In this document: piece after piece, positions 54,240-64,000 of the stretch
Numbering within the stretch: the stretch's first letter is position 1
Layout of the letters: every line of letters begins with the position of its first letter
Assembly: GCA_016081115.2 (NCBI GenBank)
Contig: JABTTQ020003422.1
Location: 123,118-187,117, forward strand
Length of the DNA stretch: 64,000 bases
Origin: Rehmannia glutinosa
Lineage: Eukaryota > Streptophyta > Magnoliopsida > Lamiales > Orobanchaceae
Direction of reading: 5' to 3'
Notes under the pieces: generated by a model
The model's database searches: none
What the model was told of the DNA's origin: nothing
What the model saw: the letters and a program-made list of their open reading frames with translations, nothing else
Position numbers and translations under genes: made by a program

Positions 54240-56340
54240 CTTGAAGGAACCTGGTACATTGATAGTAGGACATTCCGGACACATGTGAGGAAACAAGAAA
54301 AATCGCCAAAATTCAAGGAAGTAAAAGGAGCAAAAGTCATATTTGGAGAAATGAATCTCCTGGTGAAATAAGAGGCATTAGATCCATCAAGAGGAATGGA
54401 TTAGAAATCACAGGCGTTGCATATGTTGAAGGACTCAACTTCAACTGCTAAGCATCGATCAACTACGTGACAAGGGCTCTGATGTTGGATTTAACATGGG
54501 TATATATGCCAAATCAAGGATATTGAATCAAATGAAGTTGTCTTTGCAAGGATGTAGACGAGAAGAATATGTATGTATGTCGTAGATTGGTCTCTTACCC
54601 AACACCCATCACTTGTCTACTAGGCAAAGAGCACATCGAATCAAGTTGGTTGTGGCACAAAAGGTGAGTCATCTAAATTTCAAAAGCGATTAACAAGCTT
54701 GCAAGAAGTAATCTTGTGGAAGGACTTCCAGTTAGATATCAAGAAGGAGAGTATATGTGATGCATGTCGAGAAGGAAAACAAATCAAATCTTCATTCAAA
54801 GAAAAGACATGCCAATCTTCAACAAGAATATTGCATCGCTTCATATGGATCTATTTGTGATAGAACCCGGCCATCATAAGTGGAAAGAAATACGACTTGG
54901 TGGTAGTAGATGATTACTCAAGATATACATGGACAATATTCATGTGTAAGAAGAAAGAAACTCTGCAAAAACTACCACGGTGATGAAGAGGATTCAAAGC
55001 GAGAAGAGCCAAACCATTATCAAAATAAGATGAGCGAGGAAGGTTACGTGGTAAGAAACAAAGCAAGATTAGTAGCCAAAGGATATTGCAAGAAGAAGGA
55101 TAGATTTTGATGAAACATTTGCCCCCAGCAAGATTGGAAGTTATAAGGATGTTTCTTGCCCATGCGACTCACAAAGAATTTCATTGTATATCAGGATGGA
55201 TGTAAAATGTGCATTCCTAAATGGTTTATTGGAAGAATAAGTGTATGTTGAACAACCTCCGAGGATTTGAGCGAGAAGAATCTTGGAGATAAGGTATCTA
55301 AACTCGAAAGCTCTATATGGATTGAAACAGGCACCCAGAGCATGGTATGACACTTTGTCACAATTCTAACCAAAAATGGATTCACAAAGGAAAAGTAGAT
55401 AAAACACTTTGCCCCCGAGAATTCAAGACAAAAAGAGTATCTTGTTTGTTCAAATATATGTGGATGACATCATCTTTGGATCCACAAACAAGAAATTTGT
55501 GTGAAAAGTTTTCAAACCTCATGCAAAGTAAATTTGAAATGAGCATGATGGGAGCGACATTCTTCCTTGGAATCCAGTGAAGCAGTGAAGGATGGAACCT
55601 TCATAAGTCAAACAAAATACACGAGAGATTTAATGAAGAAGTTTGGTATGGAGGATAAGTCTTACGTAAAAATACCAATGAACACATCACCAAAATGGAC
55701 ATGGATGCGGATGGCAAGCACTGTAGATCAAACAAGATACGAGCACTTATTGGATCATTGCTCTATCTCACGGCAAGCGGGCGGACATCACCTTTCTTTG
55801 TAGGTGTATGTGCAAGATTTCAATCTGCTCAAAGAGAGCCATATGACAATGACAAAGAGAATATTGAGATACTTGAAAGGAAGCGAAGTAGGCTATGGTA
55901 TCCAAGGAAGGTGGATTCATTCTAATTGGCTATTGATTCGACTATCTTTGGATGCGAGTGGACGGGAAGAGCACTTGAGGCACATGTCAAATCTAGGAAA
56001 CGGTGATTTCTGGTTTAGCAAGAAGCAAAACTCGATAGCCACCCTCTGGTGAAGCAGAATACATAGATACGGGCAAATTTGTTGTGCCCAAGTCCTATAG
56101 ATGAGGCGGTGAGAGGAGACTATGAAGTTGAGGAAAAAGAAATTCCAATCATGTGTGATAACACAAGTGCAATCACCATTACTCAAAATCGTATTTGCAT
56201 TCAAGAACAAAGCATATCGATGTCGGATATCACTTCATAAGAGATCATATTGAAAAGAAGGATATCATCTTGGAATATATCTCAGCGATAAACAATTGGT
56301 GACATCTTCACAAAACCATTATGTGAGTCAAGATTTGAAG
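54240..56340 (+). pseudogene. SIRE pol: protease, truncated integrase, RT and RNase H (frameshifted)
   Basis: The protease site WYIDS is at about 54250. The pre-integrase LWHKR is at about 54655. The integrase start KKYDLVVVDDYSRYTWTIFM (about 54890-54945) breaks off near 54965. Only about 60 bases later RT begins (GYVVRNKARLVAKGY, 55040-55090), so most of the integrase is deleted. RT continues with DFDETFAP, MDVKCAFLNGLLEE, and the catalytic YVDDIIFGSTNK (about 55450-55495) with FEMSMMGATFFLGIQ. RNase H remnants end in TKHIDVGYHFIRDHIEKKD (about 56205-56260). Confidence 0.85.
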
Positions 56341-56923
56341 AACTCAAACATGAGTTAGGATTAATTGGTGGTGACACTCGGAAGAATCGGAAAAGAAATG
56401 GAACACAAAAGGAAAAGATTTGAACTCTCAAATCGGCTAAGTAAATCGGTATGTCGGAAAACTGACTACACCGAGTCAGGCGAATTTAGTCACCAAGAGA
56501 AATGTGAGAAGTAGAGTTAAATCGGCTAAGGGATAAAATTTGAATAACTTATGAGCAAAGTGACAAAAACGCGATCGTTTTGACTAAGCGGGAATGTTTT
56601 AAGGAATCGTCGACATAATGATGATGTGTAGGACATAAAAAGCTGCACACCAAGCTTATGATTGGATATAAATCGCGCATTAAATCACGAGACATTAAAA
56701 GCTAAATAGGCGTGCAAAATCTAAGCCGTTGATTTAAGCCACATTTCAAAAAACCACCCGCACGTCCTTTCATAAACCATATTTAAACCGTTTTCGTCCG
56801 TTTCTCTCTCACACTTCTAAAGCTGTTCATTTCTTTCTCTCATAAGCAAAGGCAAAAATACTCTCGAAGCCCTATTTATCTCCAAATCAATCTACGAGTT
56901 TTTCCTTGATATAATCACGAAAA

Positions 56924-59900
56924 ATGGCACCAACTTATGACTTTACCAAGTTAGGAAAGCAAATCCACACCGGCTCTACGGTGGATTTCGGCGGAATGGT
57001 GAAAGCAGGGGTCCGCGACACCCTAGTGAAGAAAATCGGCTGAAAAGTTGGAAGCGTCAGGATTTAAAACCATTTCGGCGTTAGAATATCCGATGACCTA
57101 TGTGGAGGAGGTCGCACAATTCGTGAATCTTTGAGATTCACGATGAAGGAATAAAGTCATTGTTCACGGAAAGCGGTGACTATCAATGCCAAGGATTTGG
57201 TGAACATTGATCACTACCGTGAAGGAGCATCGGAGAGTTACTTGAAGCTGATGTAAACCTAGTTGATGCTTGGAAAGAAATAGCCAAGCCCGACTTTCTT
57301 TGATAAAATAGTATACACAACAAACAAGAAGGCTAAAGGAGGACTACACAAGCTGTTGGACATAGTTGCCAAATGTATCGACATCAAATTTGCGACTTTG
57401 ACCATTGTATCAAAGGCAAAGCCCGATTGTAATGGTTGCAATCATCGAAAAAGAAGATAAAGTAATTTGAGTTTGTCTCGTGGACTCTGCCGAACGTAGG
57501 AGAACAAGTCCTTGAGGAAGATGGCTCATTTGGAGGTTCCTAGGATGGCCTAGTAATTGGCCGATGGAGGTGAAAGGAGTCCCTCTTAGACATGGGAAGG
57601 CATTCCATGTTAACAAGAGGATGTTGAGCAAACCTCTAGGCGCTGAGAAAGAAGAGAACTTACGCCAAGGAAGGCGACACGAGTGAGGGAATCGGTGACC
57701 CTGAAGATCAAAATTTCCTCTCCACCCGAAAGAAGGAGTTGCCCAGCGACTACTAAGAAAGGCTGCCCTGCGGCAAAAAACCAAACATGCTCTATTTGCC
57801 CCTGCCCAGCGGAGAGTCACTGCCCTGCGGCCCGTGTCTCCTGCCCCTGCGGCCGATGGTCGAGAAGGACTCACAAATACCTTCTCCGTCGTCAAAAGGA
57901 GGGCCCGACAAGCAAGATGGCTCCTCGAGAAAAAGGCACCAAGAGGCCCCAGCTGCCCCAGACTCAAGACTAAGAACCGTCTACGAACGAGAAATCCCTG
58001 CGGTACAAACTAGGAGACGAAGAAGAATCATCAAGCGATCCGAGGCACGAGAAAGCATTTGGGTCAATCAGTGGAGCAAATACAGGAGGCTATTTGGAGA
58101 AGTAGAGTCTCGGATGTAGTTGATGAAACAGCCAAGTCTGTGAAGCGTCGGCCAAAGGCAACCGAGAAGACACATTTGTAGTTCAATTTGAAACACGAAA
58201 AAAGAACTGCTAGAGCGGATAGTGATGTAATGATCATATCTCCACTTTACCCGGACATCCAAAATGGAAATGCTGCGAGAGTGGAGAAATGGAAAATTAG
58301 TCGATCCAGGGGACAGTTCAATGGCACGAGTTTATAGAAGAAGAAGAGGAAGCTGTTGAGCTTCCATGGGTGACCCTTTGTACTCCAGCCTTTGGATGAA
58401 GACAATTTGCCACGGACATCTGCTTGATTTTCAAGGAAAATGAGAGAGAAAAGCAAGTTGAGGAAGCCGAGGCACGTGAGAAGGCCAACATCGTGTCCTA
58501 TCTCCGGCACCCATAGAACACACACATCCTCTCCTTGATGTCTTCTAAGCATGATGATGAGGATCGAGGAGAATCTTTGCTGCTGCCCGCGAGGAAAAGT
58601 TACCGTCGACAAACATTGCGAATCAAGAATCCTTCACGAGCAAAAAGGCGATGGGAGGGACCAGGAGAGTCCTCGAGAACACAAGCGGAAATTGATCCAA
58701 TGGGAGTGGTTTAGCAAATCGCTAATGTTGTTCTTTGCTACCACTTCCCTGACTCACTCGGAAGAAGCGATAAGGGACTTGGCGATGGCGGGATAGTGGG
58801 GACCCCGGTCGAGCCAACCCCTATTGAAGGTGTTTTACCACCCCCGGTGAACATTCAATCGCAACCCGGGAGTTTGGAGGCGAGTGACCCATTACAAGTC
58901 ACTCGGTGTGCGCCCGTGAGGAAACTCCCTCCCAGCTGCGGCAAGGTCGGAGAATGCTGCGAGATAATAACGAATCAAGGAGGCGAAGTAGAGAAAATAC
59001 AAACCTGAAAGAAGAGAAAGTTGCCATCAACGAAGCTCGGGGCGATTGAAGTATTTATTTGGTGAGTGCAAGCTACTCGAAGGCTAATAGCGATCTTTGA
59101 TGCGATCGTAACGAGGAAGGAAAAACCTGAGGAGTTGCTTATGGGCGATGAAAGTGCAATCCATGGGGTTGAGACTCAATGGATGCCACGAGAAGACCTA
59201 AGGCAGTGACACTTTCGAAAGGAGGACCAAGGCACTGTTGTAGTAAGGCTTCTTTGGAGGTAATGAAGGCCGGGAGGTTGAGACTTCCGGGGGTAAAGGC
59301 GTGAGTAGCTAACATCCTCCTGCTATCATCGACCCATCTAGGGGAAGGAGATCAGCGCACTTCATGATTCCCAGGATAATCTGATGTAACCTTTCTAGGA
59401 TCGGAAGGCGAAGAAGAAGGCGAGTCATCCCCGTGATAAATCAAAAGACTCAGTGCGGATGTTCCAAGCACGAGCAAGTCGATCCCAAAACTACTCGTCA
59501 AACCTTTAACTTTGATGATGAGCCGGCCAATGGAAATCTCATCATCGTCAGATGGCCACGATGGGCCGAGGACCAGTCTACTCAATTGGAGAATAATTTG
59601 AGACCAACGAAGCTGTTGGGCATGAGATCGGCAAGCTGAGTCCACTTCACGACAAACCCAACTGAACAAGAGACCCACTGCCCAGGCTCCTCAAGCTGCG
59701 GCAAAGTCGACTCTAAAAAAAAAGAACTTCACGCGCCGCTCATCATCGAACAAATCCCGGTGGCGGTGATGAATCCTTCATATAATCCTTTCCTTTTTCC
59801 CTGGAAGTGCGAGAACTCCATGAAGAGTCAAAAAAAGAACAAGCACGCCCAGACCAGTTCCATTTTTCAATCGAGGCACCATTATTCCGCTGATTATGAT

Positions 59901-61400
59901 TTTGACGCTGCATGGCCATCGGATGCACGCGGAAGAATCAGCTAAAGTCGTAAGTGTTCAAGGCACTATTTGCTGAGATTGAGCGGATGGAGGCATCAGG
60001 CCTCTTTGGACATGCGACCGGACCCGCAGAGATGCCAACCTTACAGGTGATTTAAGAGGCATAACAGTCCGGATCGGGAATGGTGGCGGCAACAGACAAA
60101 CAATGCGTGTGGAACAAGTGAGATACTTCAGGACATTGTTCAACAAGCTGCTGGTGTGGAGCTGAAAATACTGATGCAAAAAAAGAGAGAGAACATAATT
60201 GAGCACATGCATGAAGCTCGCATTGCCGAGATTAAGCTGCTGCGTGAGCAAAACAAGAGTGATCTACAGCGTTTGGAAGAGACCATGAATACAAAATTCA
60301 GCCTTCTCATGGTGAGATGAAGCTGATTTCAGCAGAGTCCAATGCTTTACTCGATCCGAATTTAGAGTGTTGCATACTCTGCGTGATTTCAAGACAGAAC
60401 TTTACCATCGTGGCTCGACTTCACCTTGCGGAAGATCTGTTTCAGGCATTCCTCTCTCCTTTGATGATGCCAAAAAGGGGAAGAGGAATACAAAAAGCGC
60501 AAGGATCTGAAAGTGAGAAGGAAGGAGCGATTCTGCGAAGGGAAAATCAGCTGAAGTGCTTTGAAACAAAAGAAAGGAAAATCTGCTGGCGAGGGAAGGA
60601 TCAAAATAGCCTTGATGATTGCACAAACCCCTCAACGAGGTCTATCCGGTGCGTTATCAGCCAAGAACTCCCGACTTTCTGCCACTCTGACACTCTGTTT
60701 GTAACTATGGTGAACAGAGAAAAACAATTGAAGCGAGGGATGAAGGAAGTGGAATGAAGAATGGATGCCGAGTTATGAACATCTTGAAACAACATGGAGG
60801 CATTCCGGTGACGAGAGACACTATGCCATTTCGAGATGTAGACGGAGCCACGCGTCGATTGATGAATTTAAACGCTGCCTCCCCGAAGGATACTTTGCGA
60901 AAATGTTTATGGCTCGAGCTTAGGACTTATCTTGGGAAAAAAGGTCTCACGTTATGTGAAGAAATTTGTGACAAAGATCTGGCCGTCGCTCTGCTGGTCA
61001 CTCCGCCGGTCACTTTCGTGGAAAAGAAGAGACCAAGATAAAGATGCACGCCCGAGGTAGAGGAAGAAGCAGTGGTGGAGGAAGAAGCAGGACTCAGGCC
61101 TCCGCCCAAAAACATTGAATATATAGATCCAGGTGAAGAAAGGGAGGGATCTCTTCAAGTGGCACTCGGCTTGACCAAGTAGCAAATTTGCAAGTGGCTA
61201 AAAGCAACGAGTATGCAAAAAGAATAGAAGAAGAAAACAAGAGACAAACTCGGCTATGGGAGGAAAAGACGGAAAGAATAAGAAGAGATTTTGCCCGGAA
61301 AGACATATGAAAAGCGAAGGAAGGCAAGCGTGATGAGAAAAAGAGAAGAAGAGAAGAAGATCTTGATCAAGATGAAAGAAGGAAGCGGCGAATGAGATGA
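56924..61400 (+). pseudogene. Post-pol ORF region of the SIRE-type element (env-like position)
   Basis: It starts at ATG 56924 and is open for about 40 codons (MAPTYDFTKLGKQIHTG...), then frameshifted; later pieces include VTINAKDLVNIDHYREG. A coiled-coil-like segment (ENIIEHMHEARIAEIKLLRE) is encoded at about 60190-60250, and Lys/Glu-rich helices at 61040-61390. Sireviruses often carry an extra ORF after pol that is sometimes called env-like. No signal peptide or clear membrane anchor was seen, so an envelope function is not supported here. Minus-strand frames of this GC-richer area are shadows. Confidence 0.6.
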
Positions 61401-61666
61401 AGTGTTCTGCTCTCCACCCCTTCGTGTATTTTATAATGTAAATACATACAATGTAAGTCTTGAAATAAAGTTGTAAATTCTTTATTTTCCCTGTAGACAA
61501 ATATGTACTCGATACACCTTGTAAACAGGTTGTGTAAAAAGAACAAGAATGATATGATCAATAAAAGAATTGATTCGCATACATTCTATGTCAATACACT
61601 ATCTGTATGTATCTTTGTTGTTTGCATTTTTGAATTGTTTAAGTTTTGGCATCATCAAAAGTAAAT

Positions 61667-63221
61667 TGTTAGGAATTTTATTGTTTAGATTTTGATGAAT
61701 CATGTAAAACTTAGAATAGAAAGTTGGCACCCTGATTCATTTGTAAAATGCTTTGTAACAATTAGACGCCAAGTTGAGTTAAGTCAGCTACGCCAAACAT
61801 GCAAGAAGACAAACAAGACCTGAAGAGGAAGACTCCGCCGTGAGGCACCGAGTATGGCAAAAGAGAGAGCGGGAACTCTTTTGAAGAAGCGGTGAGATAC
61901 AATGACTAAGTGGAGTATCGGTCAAGTCAACTCGAAAAGCAAGTCTCAAGTTAGTGACGAAGTCAGTCATCCAATGATTGAAGTGACTTAAGTCACTCCT
62001 GGGAAAGCAAGGAAATGCGAGTCAAGTTGAGATAAGCTGTAAAGATCCATTGCACGTAAATCAAGAGATTTACTTAAACAAGTAATATCTCCATACCACC
62101 TTTCTCAGTCCTTAGTCCCGAGGAAAGCGTGCAAATAGAATGAACGATGGGAAGCACTACACCGTGTCGAACTCTCGAAAAAGGTGAAAGAACAATTCAT
62201 ACGAGGAAATGGCAATTCCAAGAGGACTGCAACAAGACAAGCCTAACGATCGCAAGTGACTTTCAAAAAAAAATTAGCCTATCTCTTCAACGGGCAAATT
62301 TTTGAAAGATCACTATAAAAAGGTGAGGAGTTTAATTGAAAACAGAGAGACAAGTGACACAAGAGATAGACTCGAACCAAAGAGGCGTTCAAGCAATTAT
62401 TAGAAACTGAACATTTCCCAATCCTCGGCAAAGCTACGATTAACATCAATCCAACACTCACCTTGAAGGAAATATAACTTCCTGAATGGCTTGAAGAGGA
62501 AAAATCAAAACAAGGGGGTCTACATTCCACGAAGGATTGTAGGAAGGTTCAAGATCGAACCGTCTTAAGCTTTTGGAGGGCTTAAGTGATCAAATCCAAA
62601 GAGCTTGAGCGAAGTGAGTTGTAATGTGGCGCACCGCCTGAAGAAAGGTAGTCGTCGAGCCGAGAGAAGCGTTTGAGTGATCAAGGCGTCTCGGGATCGA
62701 GTCCCGAGGATCAAAGTGTGGTGATCAAGACTGTGTATACGGGTATGCTACCACTTTGTAAACTGATCATTACCTCTGATTCCTCCAGAGTTGGAGTAAG
62801 AAGAGGAGTAGAAATTAATTCACGTCAACCTCTATAAAAATTTCAGCGTGGTCATTTACATTTCAAAGATTTTAATTCCCGCATTTTTAAGCGCTTATAT
62901 CTTTGATAAATTTGCTATCCACTGATAATTTATAAGACTAAACCAAGACTAAACTCTTTGCTTCATCAAGCTTAAGGGTGTTAGTCTTCCAATGAAAACA
63001 AAACCACAAATGAAAGGTTAATTTAGGCAACAAGTTTATTCCATATTTCGATTGGAGTGGCATTGAGAGATTAACTCTCTTGAGTGACTAAATTGGATCA
63101 TCCATCAAGGACACAGGAAATTTGTAGTATCAACTCGAATATTTAAAAAGGACTAAATCGAAAATTTGGTAAGGTTTATTCAACCCCTTAAACCTTACAC
63201 TTAGACCCCTTGGGACCTACA
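61667..63221 (+). repeat. 3' LTR of the SIRE-type element (1555 bp)
   Basis: TGTTAGGAATTTTATTG ... TGGGACCTACA, TATA at 62313-62320. It is preceded by CATCATCAAAAGTAAATT, where a purine-rich priming tract would be expected but is degraded. Confidence 0.88.
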
Positions 63222-63257
63222 TAGTGATGCTCATGATGAATTAAATGATTATGTGTT

Positions 63258-63560
63258 TGTTAGAGTTTTAGCAAACAAGCGATATATGGCATTGTGTAGT
63301 CTGCGAGTAAAGAGCACAAAGTGACATTAATATCTTTGAAAGAATATTCTTGTTTCATTGATAAAGGAGTCATCATGTTGCCTATAGATGATCGAGATCT
63401 TTCTTAACCTAGAACCGATTACAATCTAGTAACAAAACAAAGCAAATGCAACTATGATGTGTACTAGGAAGGTACATAACCACCACTAGAAAGACTACAA
63501 CTAGTAACATGGCGGAGAGATTAACCATATTAATAGATGATTAAATACTAATCCTAATGA
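63258..63560 (-). repeat. 3' LTR of a second copia element on the minus strand (about 300 bp)
   Basis: On the plus strand it begins TGTTAGAGTTTTAG. Its minus-strand start reads TCATTAGGATTAG, probably from TGTTAGGATTAG. On the minus strand it directly follows the G-rich tract TTGAGGGGG (plus 63561-63569), a plausible polypurine tract that also encodes the usual end of copia pol. Confidence 0.6.
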
Positions 63561-63569
63561 CCCCCTCAA

Positions 63570-64000
63570 TCCGATAATGGGCCGAGAATCCATGAAGTCC
63601 GTGCAAGTCGGTGAAGGATTGACGGATAGAGGCGAGTGAAGATGTCAGAGTCCCATCAATCAAGGAATACGCCGGCAAAAGACACTTTTTCGAATTTTCT
63701 CACCCGAATAAAATGCAGCAAGTCGATCTCAATATGTTTGGTCAGAGTGCATATAGATTAGAGGCTAAAGATTCAAGCACCAATATTGTCAATCCACAAC
63801 AGGAATTTGATTTTGGACAATATGAAGCTCTGTAAGAAGATTTGAGCGAATGATCTCAACACCTTTGAACTAAACTTTGATGCTCGGCGCTTTTCGATTA
63901 CTCTTAGATCAAGGTTTGCTTAGAACATTGTGGAGACCAAATTGTTGCGATGAAGACCACGAGAACCACTGTGGGCGATTTTCTGTCATCAAGATCAGTG
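63570..64000 (-). pseudogene. Copia RNase H C-terminus (minus strand, runs off the right edge)
   Basis: Across frameshifts the minus strand reads ELHIVQNQIPVV, DNIGA (plus about 63776-63793), TKHIEIDLLHFIR (plus about 63705-63743) and SDIFTR (plus 63631-63646), in the order of the copia RNase H tail, before the polypurine tract and LTR. The rest of pol should lie beyond 64000. Confidence 0.65.

Larger units (their letters stand above)
50241..63221 (+). mobile_element. SIRE/Maximus-type copia element, 13 kb, with long post-pol region
   Basis: It has LTRs at both ends (50241-51778, 61667-63221), gag-pol remnants to about 56340 and then about 5.3 kb before the 3' LTR, holding a second coding region that starts MAPTYDFTKLGKQIHTG at 56924. 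A long region after pol is the hallmark of the Sirevirus lineage. The total length is 12981 bp. Most of the integrase is deleted and frames are broken throughout. Flanking pentamers (CAGCT, TAGTG) do not match, so either the duplication was lost or the two ends come from different copies. Confidence 0.85.

Noticed and set aside
57410..57973. Frames of 185 codons (minus) and 96 codons (plus) in the SIRE post-pol region
   Set aside because: This part is GC-richer, which lengthens random frames; no motif was recognised and the element reads on the plus strand in a different broken frame.

Overview
This is a eukaryotic nuclear window, almost certainly from a eudicot plant. It is AT-rich and packed with Ty1/copia and Ty3/gypsy LTR retrotransposons, a CACTA DNA transposon, tRNA-derived SINE-like insertions and MITEs. 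The host-type sequence consists of plant class III (GH18, hevamine-type) chitinase copies and fragments of a plant guanylate-binding protein (GBP) gene and of the plastid acetyl-CoA carboxylase alpha-carboxyltransferase gene. The family or species cannot be fixed from the sequence. No intact host protein-coding gene was found.

Layout from left to right. 1-1130 is LTR-like sequence on the minus strand. 2428-6446 is a 4.0-kb solo LTR with a perfect 5-bp target-site duplication (TSD), next to an orphan CACTA end with subterminal repeats (6452-7383). 9222-15578 is a complete but frameshifted copia element on the minus strand with a perfect TSD. 16116-17153 is a second solo LTR. 18247-25651 holds chitinase copy A (minus strand), cut in two by a 6.4-kb CACTA element (19012-25455, TSD TCA) that carries exons of two unrelated host genes with their introns: a Pack-CACTA. 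25.7-30.8 kb is a mosaic of small repeats, including a TIR element, a 115-bp tandem array, a Stowaway-like MITE, a long hairpin and a SINE-like insertion with its TSD. 30823-32879 is the 5' part of a SIRE-type copia element, fused directly to a gypsy (Tat-clade) element on the minus strand (32880-39041). The gypsy LTR ends about 40 bp upstream of the TATA box of chitinase copy B (39152-39972), which has an internal deletion and a frameshift. 40459-41539 is a Mutator-like TIR element. 42.5-43.5 kb is a duplicated block with a MITE that is absent from its paralogous site. 44404-44831 is chitinase copy C (3' half only). From 44836 to the window end is a nest: a copia element (44836 to about 50240) with an unclassified insertion, interrupted by a 13-kb SIRE-type element (50241-63221), followed by the 3' end of another copia element on the minus strand.

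The genes no longer act together as a pathway. The coherent picture is a small cluster of class III chitinase genes in decay. Copy A is broken by a transposon, copy B by a deletion with filler sequence, and copy C is truncated and lies beside a retrotransposon LTR. The most unusual object is the CACTA element that co-mobilised GBP and accA gene fragments and inserted into a chitinase coding region.
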